Shown: positions 1 through 7,909, numbered from the stretch's first letter. The stretch: DNA of 9,663 nt from Candidatus Nitrosopumilus sp. (GCA_030637455.1 DAOWGL010000031.1:1-9663), one strand, 5' to 3'. Translations and numbers: made by a program. Notes: generated from the letters alone by a model not told the origin.

Positions 1-618
1 ATGAGGGCACCAAGTACATCCTGATTGATGCATTCCTTGTCCCATTCCTTGTCCCATTCCAGAACCCATCATGGGTTGATGTATCGAATCCATCCATGCT
101 GAATGTGATTTTAGATGAGTTTCCATCTGAGGATGATTCTTCATTGTATGAATCATTTTTTTACGTAATTCAGGATCACTGCTCATGGGAGATAACATAT
201 TTTTTAGTAATTCAGGATTATTTTTCATTTGTAAAACCCAATCATCCATAGTTTGCATCATCATAATAGGATCGTTTTGTATCATTTCATGCCAATGAGA
301 CATCAAATTCTGGTTTGATGTCATGCTGTTCATCAAATGATTCATCATCTCAGGATGTTTTTCCATAATCGATTGATTATGATTACCATATCCTCTATCA
401 ACTAATTTCAAATAGGTAGAAGGCATTACGCATGTAGGATTTCCATTATTTTTTTGTAACAACAAATGCCCAGATTTACAAGTCATCATATCAATATCAG
501 CAAATTTTTTCCACTGTTGATGTGGAGTCATTTGTTGAGCAAGAGAATTTTCAAAGAATAAAGGACTGATAGCAATAGTTAGAATGATAGCAAAAAGAAA
601 TACAAACTGAGAATTCAA
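1..618 (-). CDS. Secreted Met/His-rich repeat protein, 3' end beyond the window
   Basis: An open frame of 206 codons runs to the left edge without a stop, so the C-terminus is missing. The TTG at 616-618 is the only plausible start: an in-frame TAA lies 9 bases further upstream, and the next Met is residue 30, after the signal peptide. Residues 1-27 form a signal peptide (hydrophobic stretch about 5-22, likely cleavage after NSLA before QQ), so the protein is exported. Residues 36-78 form a small module with Cys47 and Cys63 (CKSGHLLL, then NGNPTCVMP, then KLVDRGYG); I remember similar modules in exported thaumarchaeal proteins. Residues 87-170 hold imperfect repeats of about 14 residues around [ND]PE[LM] and spaced Met. 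Residues 186-196 read GMGQGMGQGM, followed by CTWC at 201-204. About 28 of 206 residues are Met and 14 are His. Periplasmic-side copper or other soft-metal binding is inferred, not shown. It lies 61 bp downstream of the amidohydrolase. Confidence 0.8.
   Translation of the reverse strand, partial: MNSQFVFLFAIILTIAISPLFFENSLAQQMTPHQQWKKFADIDMMTCKSGHLLLQKNNGNPTCVMPSTYLKLVDRGYGNHNQSIMEKHPEMMNHLMNSMTSNQNLMSHWHEMIQNDPIMMMQTMDDWVLQMKNNPELLKNMLSPMSSDPELRKKMIHTMKNHPQMETHLKSHSAWMDSIHQPMMGSGMGQGMGQGMHQSGCTWCPH
31..60. repeat. 12-bp tandem repeat, 2.5 copies, inside the Met-rich gene
   Basis: The unit CATTCCTTGTCC occurs at 31-42 and 43-54, with a half unit at 55-60. On the minus strand it encodes repeated Gly-Met-Gly-Gln. 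It is exact at the DNA level, so it is either recent or prone to slippage. Confidence 0.85.
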
Positions 619-679
619 TAAATGAAATTAGTGTTTTTCTCTTAAAAAGCAATCGTAAAAAATCAAATTTATTAATTAA

Positions 680-2083
680 TTATTTTGAAAACAAGTTGAT
701 TTTTCTATCTACTAATTTACCATGACCAAGTTTTCCAATCACTTCAAAGTTCTCAGCAATTATCTCTCCTCTAACTATTGTTTTAACAGGCCATCCAGTT
801 AGATTTCTTCCTTCATATACAATATAATCAGAGAATCCGCCAAACAAATCAGAAGTTACAGTTTTTTCTTTTTTCAAATCAATCATTGTTATATCAGCAT
901 CAGAATCTTTCTCAAGGGTTCCTTTTTGTGGATACATTCCAAAAATTTGAGCGGCGTTTTGGCTAGTAAATCGAACAAACTGCTCTAGAGATATTTTCTT
1001 TTGATTGATCCCATCATTGAGTAAAATTGGAATTGCTGTGCCTATTCCGGGGAATCCTGCAAGGGCACTCCATACATTTTCGCCATCTAGTTTGAGTTTG
1101 AGTTGATTTGCAACATGATCCGTACCAATAGTATCAATTTGATTATTTGATAATGCATTCCACACTGCTTTGCGGTCATCTTCAGTCCTAATTGGAGGCA
1201 TTACCTTAGCAAGATAACCAGATTGTTTTTCATAAGACAAAGTCAAGTAATGAGGACAAGTCTCAACAAAAATTTTAGTTCCCAATTTTTTTTCTTCTTC
1301 AATTTGTTTTAGTGCACGCTCAGAACCAATATGAACAAAATAAATTACACAATCATAGTCTCGTCCAAATTTTGATATTGTCTTGATAGCTTTTGCTTCA
1401 AATTCTGGAGAACGACTAGATGACCATGCAGATAATCCATCTTGATTTTTTTCTTTTGCAGTTTTAATTCCACATCCACATGACTCATAATCTTCTGCAT
1501 GCACTAGAACAGGGCAACCAAGTTCAGCTGCTGCCTTTACAGTTTGTTCGACTAATTCATCAGTTACATTCACTTGTGCTTCAACTAGACTAGAAGAATT
1601 TGGTGGCATGTCCATGTATACATGACCTACTTCACCACCAAGATTCATGTAAATTTTAAAAGATGTGATTCCTTTTTCAATACAATAATTCATCTCGTTG
1701 ATTTGTTGTGGGGTAAAAATTGAAGCATGAATTGCGTAATCAACATAATGATTTTTAGATGCGGTATCAAGTTGAGCTTGCAAAGAATTTGTAAAAGGAT
1801 CACCTAGTCGAAGCATTCGCATCATAGTAGTAATACCACCAATTGCTGCAGCGTGAGATTCAGTTTTTGCAGCCTCATTAATTGGAGAATATACCCCATA
1901 GTGAACATGAGTGTCAATGGGGCCAGGAATAGAAACTAGTCCTGCACCGTTAATTTTATGATCACAGGCAGGTGTATCAGTTGTAAATCCTACGATTTTT
2001 CCCTCATCTATGAGAATATTTTTCTCAATCATTCCATTTGGGAGGATAACATGCGAGTCAGTGATTATAGTATCATATGTCAT
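680..2083 (-). CDS. Cyclic amidohydrolase (hydantoinase / dihydroorotase type)
   Basis: Cytoplasmic metal-dependent hydrolase of the amidohydrolase superfamily, 467 aa, normal for D-hydantoinase or dihydropyrimidinase. The metal site is complete: DTHVH (His59, His61), the lysine to be carboxylated in SFKIYM (Lys143), VHAED (His195), YFVHIGS (His251) and IGTDH (Asp322). The family strings ETCPHYL (274-280) and PPIRTEDDR (296-304) are also present. Such enzymes open cyclic amides (hydantoins, dihydropyrimidines, allantoin or dihydroorotate); sequence alone does not fix the substrate. A role in pyrimidine synthesis or in release of nitrogen from cyclic ureides are both possible, and there is no pyrimidine gene next to it. 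The ATG at 2083 is chosen because an in-frame stop lies 24 bases upstream; a weak TATA-like ATAATAG lies about 27 bp before it. The 82-aa gene is 89 bp upstream and the Met-rich gene 61 bp downstream, all on one strand. Confidence 0.88.
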   Translation of the reverse strand: MTYDTIITDSHVILPNGMIEKNILIDEGKIVGFTTDTPACDHKINGAGLVSIPGPIDTHVHYGVYSPINEAAKTESHAAAIGGITTMMRMLRLGDPFTNSLQAQLDTASKNHYVDYAIHASIFTPQQINEMNYCIEKGITSFKIYMNLGGEVGHVYMDMPPNSSSLVEAQVNVTDELVEQTVKAAAELGCPVLVHAEDYESCGCGIKTAKEKNQDGLSAWSSSRSPEFEAKAIKTISKFGRDYDCVIYFVHIGSERALKQIEEEKKLGTKIFVETCPHYLTLSYEKQSGYLAKVMPPIRTEDDRKAVWNALSNNQIDTIGTDHVANQLKLKLDGENVWSALAGFPGIGTAIPILLNDGINQKKISLEQFVRFTSQNAAQIFGMYPQKGTLEKDSDADITMIDLKKEKTVTSDLFGGFSDYIVYEGRNLTGWPVKTIVRGEIIAENFEVIGKLGHGKLVDRKINLFSK

Positions 2084-2172
2084 CTGAGAATTTTAGATGC
2101 TGCAGGCTATTATGCGTTAAGATGTCAAACAAAAAATCATGAGTGTTATTCAGGAAGAAAATAAATTAAAAT

Positions 2173-2421
2173 CTAAAGTATAATTCGTCTAGTACCTCTA
2201 TTTACAACCAAAATTTTCGGGGTTGTAAATTCTGGAGTAATTTTTGGTTGTTTTTTTATCCAAATTGAGTGTGTTCCTTTACATGATGATATTTTTTGCC
2301 CTTTTTCTTTTTTTGAAATCAAACTTTTCCATTGTTTATTTTCAGTTATCCATTTTTTGAAAACATTCTCAGAATAATTTGATTTTGTTCCTCTCAAAGA
2401 ACATGTAAGAATTCTGCTCAT
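2173..2421 (-). CDS. Small basic protein of unknown function
   Basis: An 82-aa protein that I do not recognise. It is rich in Lys and Arg, with a few aromatic residues, two cysteines (Cys7, Cys47), no signal peptide and no membrane segment. The case for a real gene rests on its promoter: TATAATAATA (2441-2450 read on minus) is centred about 25 bp before the ATG, the usual geometry for leaderless archaeal mRNAs. The start codon would then be at or next to the transcription start. It is the first of three minus-strand genes, 89 bp before the amidohydrolase. The basic charge is compatible with nucleic-acid binding, but no motif supports that. A chance frame is still possible at this length. Confidence 0.55.
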   Translation of the reverse strand: MSRILTCSLRGTKSNYSENVFKKWITENKQWKSLISKKEKGQKISSCKGTHSIWIKKQPKITPEFTTPKILVVNRGTRRIIL

Positions 2422-2440
2422 GTACTGTAGATGAAAATAG

Positions 2441-2450
2441 TATTATTATA
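2441..2450 (-). promoter_or_regulatory. TATA box of the 82-aa gene
   Basis: TATAATAATA on the minus strand, centred about 25 bp upstream of the ATG at 2421, as expected for a leaderless archaeal transcript. Confidence 0.6.
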
Positions 2451-2463
2451 CTTTCATAACTAC

Positions 2464-2479
2464 ATACTTAATGAAGTAT
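2464..2479. promoter_or_regulatory. Perfect 6-4-6 inverted repeat, possible operator
   Basis: ATACTT (2464-2469) and AAGTAT (2474-2479) are perfect inverted arms around AATG. A further direct copy of ATACTT lies at 2448-2453. The element sits just upstream of the TATA box of the 82-aa gene, in the divergent region 2422-2606, where a dimeric regulator could act. The region is very A/T-rich, so chance is possible. The rest of this 185-bp spacer shows only A/T-rich sequence, including TTTTAAGTTA at 2561-2570, a possible TATA element for the plus-strand gene. Confidence 0.3.
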
Positions 2480-2606
2480 AATGTCTTGCAATGCAAACAC
2501 AATACAAGAAACAATTTCTCTATTCCAAATATTTTTTTTAAGATTGTGATATCAAAAGGATTTTAAGTTAATAGTTTTGATTTCAAATATTCAGTTTTGA
2601 TGTAAA

Positions 2607-2978
2607 ATGATGAAATCAAATCCATCCCATTTGGCAAAAAAATCTTGTGAAACAGTTTTGGGGTTAGATGAATCAATTAGATTTGTAGGAAAAGTTGTAG
2701 ATAGAAAATTACTTGCATTTGTGAGACAAAAAGATTCTACACCATTACTAAATGATGAACTGGAAAATATGGCTCATCACCAAGCATCAATAAAAGTAAT
2801 GATGGAAGAAATGTTTGATGACAGTCTCGGTATGACAAATTGGATGATTATATCTAAAGAAAAAGTGAAATTAATTTCTGTTTTTCTAGATGAGGGAATG
2901 ATCATTCTTTCCATGGAGCCTGATGGAAATCATGAGGAAGTAGTCAAACAAATTCAAAATCTAAATGTAAATCTCTAA
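2607..2978 (+). CDS. DUF6659-like protein
   Basis: A 123-aa soluble protein. It resembles the thaumarchaeal family that I know as DUF6659: a Cys followed by VLGLDESIRFVG near 14-28, a middle helix ending in MMEEMFDDSLG (65-75), then the strand pattern of a small alpha/beta fold (NWMIIS, KLISVFLDEG, MIILSMEP). The family is common in Nitrososphaeria, often in many copies per genome, and its function is unknown. The fold pattern resembles roadblock/profilin-type sensor domains, which is an inference. Two ATG codons are adjacent (2607 and 2610) and either could be used. TTTTAAGTTA at 2561-2570 would place the transcript start about 15 bases before the ATG. It is transcribed away from the 82-aa gene and stands alone before the tRNA. 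Confidence 0.8.
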   Translation: MMKSNPSHLAKKSCETVLGLDESIRFVGKVVDRKLLAFVRQKDSTPLLNDELENMAHHQASIKVMMEEMFDDSLGMTNWMIISKEKVKLISVFLDEGMIILSMEPDGNHEEVVKQIQNLNVNL

Positions 2979-3055
2979 ATATTTTCATTCTAGCCTCGTT
3001 ATTCATTATATCATCAAATGTACAGTTTGTTTCTAAAATCATACTTAGAAAATGA

Positions 3056-3064
3056 ATAAAAATA
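3056..3064 (+). promoter_or_regulatory. TATA box of the tRNA gene
   Basis: ATAAAAATA is centred 26 bp before the first base of the mature tRNA. That fits transcription starting at or very near the mature 5' end. Confidence 0.5.
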
Positions 3065-3085
3065 CAGCAAAAAGAGGTACTTCAA

Positions 3086-3157
3086 GGGCCGGTGGTTTAG
3101 GGGTATAATGCCTCGTTCGCAACGAGGATGTCGAGGGTTCGATTCCCTCCCGGTCCA
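3086..3157 (+). tRNA. tRNA-Ala (anticodon CGC)
   Basis: A 72-base cloverleaf without intron. The acceptor stem GGGCCGG pairs with CCGGTCC (3150-3156) and includes the G3-U70 wobble that identifies alanine tRNAs; the discriminator is A at 3157. The anticodon stem is CCTCG/CGAGG (3111-3115 and 3123-3127). The loop TTCGCAA holds the anticodon CGC at 3118-3120, which reads GCG. The T arm is GAGGG-TTCGATT-CCCTC. The outer D-stem pairs form but the innermost one is a T-T mismatch. CCA is not encoded, so it must be added after transcription. Confidence 0.96.
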
Positions 3158-3171
3158 CTTTTCCAGAAACT

Positions 3172-3185
3172 ATTATACATAAATA
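3172..3185 (+). promoter_or_regulatory. TATA box of the 118-aa zinc-ribbon gene
   Basis: ATTATACATAAATA lies about 24 bp before the ATG at 3201, which predicts a leaderless or nearly leaderless mRNA. It lies only 15 bases after the tRNA end. Confidence 0.5.
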
Positions 3186-3200
3186 AAAAATACCATCGTC

Positions 3201-3557
3201 ATGGAAGTTTTTGACGGTAAAAAAGCAGCTCAAGATTACATGTCAAAGCACACATTAGCATTCTCTACACCAGAATTAACGCTAATGAGATTTGCATTCT
3301 GGTTAGGAGATTCTGTACCAGATCCAAAAAATGATGGAAAAGGAATTCCAAGAATGATGACATATTTAGTAGAACAAGACTTTGAACCAGTCTTAATTGA
3401 TGATGAGACATATGTTCCATCAGGTGCAGTGAAAAGTTCAGCAGTAGTTGGAAATGCATTTAATGAACAAATTCCAGATGGAAACTTTTGTTCTGAATGC
3501 GGTAACAGTTTGTCATCTACTGCAAAGTTCTGTCCTGAATGTGGAACAACACAATAA
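3201..3557 (+). CDS. Protein with C-terminal zinc ribbon (118 aa)
   Basis: A cytoplasmic protein without signal peptide or membrane segment. The last 22 residues form a four-cysteine zinc ribbon: FCSECG (Cys97, Cys100) and FCPECG (Cys111, Cys114), each CxxC pair forming a knuckle. The N-terminal part (about 1-90) is a compact domain that I do not recognise, with a helix near 7-18, the stretch LTLMRFAFWLGDSVPDP (26-42) and VLIDDETYVPSG (64-75). The ATG at 3201 fits the TATA box upstream. It faces the next zinc-ribbon gene tail to tail across 26 bp, and its ribbon resembles that of the two neighbouring proteins. Ribbons of this type can bind protein or nucleic acid; which applies here cannot be read from the sequence. 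Confidence 0.82.
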   Translation: MEVFDGKKAAQDYMSKHTLAFSTPELTLMRFAFWLGDSVPDPKNDGKGIPRMMTYLVEQDFEPVLIDDETYVPSGAVKSSAVVGNAFNEQIPDGNFCSECGNSLSSTAKFCPECGTTQ

Positions 3558-3583
3558 GAAAATAATTTTTTAATTTACTAATT
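3558..3583. terminator. Short A/T-rich convergent terminator region
   Basis: Only 26 bp separate the stops of two converging genes. It holds TTTTTT at 3566-3571 for the plus-strand gene, and T-rich sequence on the minus strand as well. Archaeal termination needs little more than a U-rich tract, so it may serve both transcripts. Confidence 0.4.
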
Positions 3584-4117
3584 TTATGCTTTAGTGCCAC
3601 ACTTTGTGCAAAACTTTGCATTTGCTCTAAGTGCTGAACCACATGAAGAACATCCATTCCCACTTTGTTGAGGTGCTACTTGTCTTGGCATTAAAGATGG
3701 ATCAGGTGTTGGTAAAGTTCCAGGATCTCCAAATGCTTCTTGTGCAGAAACAATTCCTGGAGGACCTGCACCTACTGGATTCTCAGCTGTTCCTGATCTT
3801 GGAGGTTGTCCCATACCACCTGCCATCATTCCAGGTTGTCCCATTCCAGGCATTAATCCAGGAGATTGAGTACCCCCCGAACCAGAACCTACTGATTTTT
3901 TTAATTCAAAGATTACTTTGATAGCTAGAAATTCTAATGCAGAGTATGCAACTGTATAATCACCTAATTTTTGAAAGAATTCTTTGTCACTAAGTTGACC
4001 TTTCTTGTACATGTTGTTTGTATCTAGAAATGATTCATAGTATCCTTGTGATTCATCAAACAAATTCTGCAATTTGTCAAAGAGCATGTTGAGTGTATCT
4101 ACTTCACCAAATGACAT
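3584..4117 (-). CDS. Helical protein with Gly/Pro/Met linker and C-terminal zinc ribbon
   Basis: I place the start at the ATG at 4117 (177 aa). A TTG at 4129 would add four residues, but the TATA-like TAATTAATA upstream is centred about 26 bp before the ATG and only about 14 bp before the TTG. Three parts are visible (numbered from the ATG). Residues 1-76 are predicted helical, with Tyr/Phe-rich stretches such as QGYYESFLD and a conserved-looking SALEFLAIKVIFEL. Residues about 77-155 form a low-complexity linker rich in Gly, Pro, Met and Gln with the repeated motif MGQP. Residues 156-176 form the zinc ribbon CSSCG and FCTKCG. No signal peptide or membrane segment is seen. I do not recognise the helical domain. 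The thioredoxin gene ends 66 bp upstream of the ATG on the same strand, so the two may be cotranscribed. Confidence 0.8.
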   Translation of the reverse strand: MSFGEVDTLNMLFDKLQNLFDESQGYYESFLDTNNMYKKGQLSDKEFFQKLGDYTVAYSALEFLAIKVIFELKKSVGSGSGGTQSPGLMPGMGQPGMMAGGMGQPPRSGTAENPVGAGPPGIVSAQEAFGDPGTLPTPDPSLMPRQVAPQQSGNGCSSCGSALRANAKFCTKCGTKA

Positions 4118-4183
4118 AATCTCAGTCAATTTTTGGAATATTAATTACTTTAGGATCAAAAAAGAGGAAAAACGTGTTAGGAT

Positions 4184-4510
<327 letters not shown>

Positions 4511-4590
4511 TATAACATTATTTTATTGCACATACCTAAAAACGTTCACCAGAATTAACACCGTATTTTTTGTTGGAAAATAAATTTTGA

Positions 4591-4602
4591 TATATACTTA
4601 AA
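4591..4602 (+). promoter_or_regulatory. TATA box of the PRC-barrel/zinc-ribbon gene
   Basis: TATATACTTAAA predicts a transcript start near 4620, just before the ATG at 4626 and about 56 bases before the better start at 4677. It lies in the 115-bp divergent region shared with thioredoxin. Confidence 0.55.
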
Positions 4603-4664
4603 TGACGTTTTGCTAAATCTCAAATATGAGTTCTGAACTTAGACTTAAAAAATTAAGAGGATCT

Positions 4665-4669
4665 GGAGG
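4665..4669 (+). promoter_or_regulatory. Shine-Dalgarno site that favours the start at 4677
   Basis: GGAGG is followed by a 7-base spacer and then ATG at 4677. It is the clearest Shine-Dalgarno that I noticed in the window, where most other genes look leaderless, and it argues for the shorter protein. Confidence 0.55.
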
Positions 4670-4676
4670 CTATATC

Positions 4677-5360
4677 ATGGCTACCGTTACTGATGAACAA
4701 CAAATGAAAGGAAACCTAGGCGGTCCTGATCTATTTTTGGCACCAATTGGAAGATTGGATGCAAGTACAATTACTAAACATTTTTGCAATACTTGTGAGA
4801 AAGAATTTGAAGGTCCTCCAAAAATTGAATTTGAGAATCCAAATGAAGAAGTTGCAGAAAATTTAATTCTTGCAGAACGAGGTCAATACATTTGTAATTC
4901 ATGTAATGCTTCAATTGCTGAATATAGAGATTTCAAGAAACAAGATGAGGCAGGAGAAGTTGGAGTTGCAAAACCATTAGAACCACAAGTTCAAAGTGCA
5001 CAACCAGAAACTGTCCCACAACAAGTGGCAGAACCTACAACAGTACAACCAACTGCAACACAACCAGGTCCTGTAACTTCAATTACATCAATTGAAGGAA
5101 AATCTGTATTTGATGAAAATGCAAACAAAGTTGGAATTGCAAAACAAGTTGGAATTGATTCTACACAATCAATGGTTTTAGTAATTACTAAAGAAGATGG
5201 AACAGAAGGCAGCATACCTTGGAGTAGCATCAAAAAAATTGGTGAAGTTGTTATTTTAGGAAATCCTGAAGTTGCAACTCAGCCAGGAAAATGTTCTAGT
5301 TGTGGATTTGCAAACAAGGAAGGCTCCAAATTCTGTGAAGATTGTGGTAGTAAGATCTGA
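4677..5360 (+). CDS. Zinc-binding protein with PRC-barrel-like domain and C-terminal zinc ribbon
   Basis: I choose ATG 4677 (227 aa) because of the Shine-Dalgarno GGAGG 7 bases before it; ATG 4626 in the same frame would add 17 residues and fits a near-leaderless start. Parts, numbered from 4677: about residues 15-85 hold two CxxC pairs (FCNTC, Cys37/40; ICNSC, Cys73/76) separated by EGPPKIEFENPNEEVAENL, probably one zinc site. Residues 90-135 are a Pro/Gln/Thr-rich linker. Residues 136-196 look like a PRC-barrel (GKSVFDENANKVGIAKQVGID, then VLVITKEDGTEGSIPWSSI), the beta fold also found in RimM. Residues 206-223 form the tail ribbon CSSCG and FCEDCG. No membrane segment is seen, so it is cytoplasmic. 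PRC-barrels usually serve as adaptor domains binding RNA or protein; the partner here is unknown. The signal peptidase gene follows after 43 bp. Confidence 0.82.
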   Translation: MATVTDEQQMKGNLGGPDLFLAPIGRLDASTITKHFCNTCEKEFEGPPKIEFENPNEEVAENLILAERGQYICNSCNASIAEYRDFKKQDEAGEVGVAKPLEPQVQSAQPETVPQQVAEPTTVQPTATQPGPVTSITSIEGKSVFDENANKVGIAKQVGIDSTQSMVLVITKEDGTEGSIPWSSIKKIGEVVILGNPEVATQPGKCSSCGFANKEGSKFCEDCGSKI

Positions 5361-5403
5361 TAACTAGTAAATTTAATCAATGGTACTATAGACGAGAATA
5401 CAA

Positions 5404-6162
5404 TTGGCAAAAAGATCAATCCCAAAAGGAGTAGTAAAAGACATCATAATTGTCGCAGTAGGGGTTTTAGTAATTTGGATTGGTCTACAAGTAGCATTCG
5501 GAACACAAAATCCATTCTATGTTGTTGCAAGTGGAAGTATGATTCCAGTTTTAGAAGTATATGATGTTTTGATAGTTTCAGGTCACGAGCCTTTTGAAGA
5601 AATTGAGATAGGCGATATCATTGTATTTAATCGGCCTTCAGATCATAATAGAGTGATTGTTCACAGGGTAGCGTCAATTATTCAAGAAGATCCTAAAACA
5701 ATTAGAACACAAGGAGATGCAAATCCAGCATCAATTCCAGGTACTGACTTTCCAATCACAGAAGAAGAATATATTGGAAAAGTAGCATATACACTTCCTC
5801 AAGTAGGATACATTACACAGTTACTCAAACCTCCAATCAACTATGTCATTATTGCAGTTGTGATTGGGATTATGGTTGTAAAGCAATTTGTAAAAAAGAA
5901 GAATGAAAAGGAATTATCATTTACTGATCCATTAGATTCAGTTAATCCAGATACTATAGAGGAATTATCAGATATTGATAAGATTGAAAAGGATTCAGAA
6001 TATTCAGAACATGTGGAAAAAACTGAAGATATTGCAGAATTAGATGACACTGATGAGCCAGAAAATCAAACAAAAACAGAAGAGATTGGTAAAACATTTG
6101 AAGATATAGAAGATTCTATTGATGATAATGTAGAATCAAAAGAAAAAGATGATCCAAAGTAA
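5404..6162 (+). CDS. Signal peptidase I, archaeal (Sec11-like) type, with long acidic tail
   Basis: Membrane protease that removes signal peptides from exported proteins, 252 aa. The Ser-His-Asp type catalytic set is visible: VASGSMIP (Ser45), VIVHRV (His87, in place of the bacterial lysine) and TQGDANP (Asp105), followed by the family string EEEYIGKVAY (120-129). Membrane segment 1 is about residues 12-32 and segment 2 about 146-160; Lys-rich sequence (VVKQFVKKK) after segment 2 indicates that the tail is in the cytoplasm. Residues 170-252 are unusual: about 40% Asp or Glu, with no predicted fold, so probably disordered. The start is the TTG at 5404, since an in-frame TAG lies 15 bases upstream and no ATG lies between them. 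It follows the PRC-barrel gene by 43 bp and may share its transcript; TAAATTTAAT near 5372 could also act as its own TATA box. Confidence 0.93.
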   Translation: MAKRSIPKGVVKDIIIVAVGVLVIWIGLQVAFGTQNPFYVVASGSMIPVLEVYDVLIVSGHEPFEEIEIGDIIVFNRPSDHNRVIVHRVASIIQEDPKTIRTQGDANPASIPGTDFPITEEEYIGKVAYTLPQVGYITQLLKPPINYVIIAVVIGIMVVKQFVKKKNEKELSFTDPLDSVNPDTIEELSDIDKIEKDSEYSEHVEKTEDIAELDDTDEPENQTKTEEIGKTFEDIEDSIDDNVESKEKDDPK

Positions 6163-6358
6163 AAAGAATACTAATTTTAAAAAGATTCAGGCAAACAGGT
6201 TCACATATGCATATGGCAAGAGCAATAGATCGTCCTGCTTGCTTGGTAGTATAATTATGTCAAATTTACTAAAAAAGGATCCGGATAAATGATTAGTTTC
6301 AAGAGTAGAATTGTTTATGAAGTAGCCAAGAATGGATTTTGATTATTTGAAATAATTT
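6163..6358. other. Convergent spacer without a convincing gene
   Basis: 196 bp between two genes that end toward each other. It holds only tiny plus-strand frames: 6207-6254 (15 aa), and 6257-6292 (11 aa) overlapping 6289-6342 (17 aa) by ATGA. A possible weak hairpin near 6216-6242 pairs GCA-AGCA with TGCTTGC around a two-base bulge. I see no tRNA, no box C/D pattern and no recognisable protein remnant. Confidence 0.5.
6342..6356. terminator. Perfect 15-bp palindrome after the dehydratase stop
   Basis: ATTATTT and AAATAAT flank a single G. It begins 3 bases past the TAG of the dehydratase gene (minus strand). As RNA it would form a weak A/U hairpin next to U-rich sequence, which could mark the 3' end. 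In such A/T-rich DNA it may be chance. Confidence 0.3.
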
Positions 6359-7885
<1,527 letters not shown>

Positions 7886-7909
7886 GCAACATTATTCATT
7901 TTGAAGTTG

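Noticed and set aside
1958..2164. Plus-strand frame of 68 codons over the start of the amidohydrolase
   Set aside because: Most of it is antisense to the conserved N-terminus of the amidohydrolase, and the end shows no recognisable domain or promoter.
3045..3233. Minus-strand frame of 62 codons with REGIEPSTSSLRTRHYTP
   Set aside because: This is the well-known false protein that arises from reading a tRNA gene on the opposite strand; it covers the tRNA-Ala exactly.
3827..3900. Link between the MGQP repeats here and the GMGQ repeats of the Met-rich exported protein
   Set aside because: Both are low-complexity; one protein is cytoplasmic with a zinc ribbon, the other exported. No shared flanking sequence supports a relation.
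3631..3921. Plus-strand frame of 96 codons
   Set aside because: Antisense to the Gly/Pro/Met linker of the zinc-ribbon gene; its Leu/Gln-rich product reflects the complement of that low-complexity sequence.
4991..5233. Minus-strand frame of 80 codons
   Set aside because: Antisense to the linker and PRC-barrel region; no promoter or family features.
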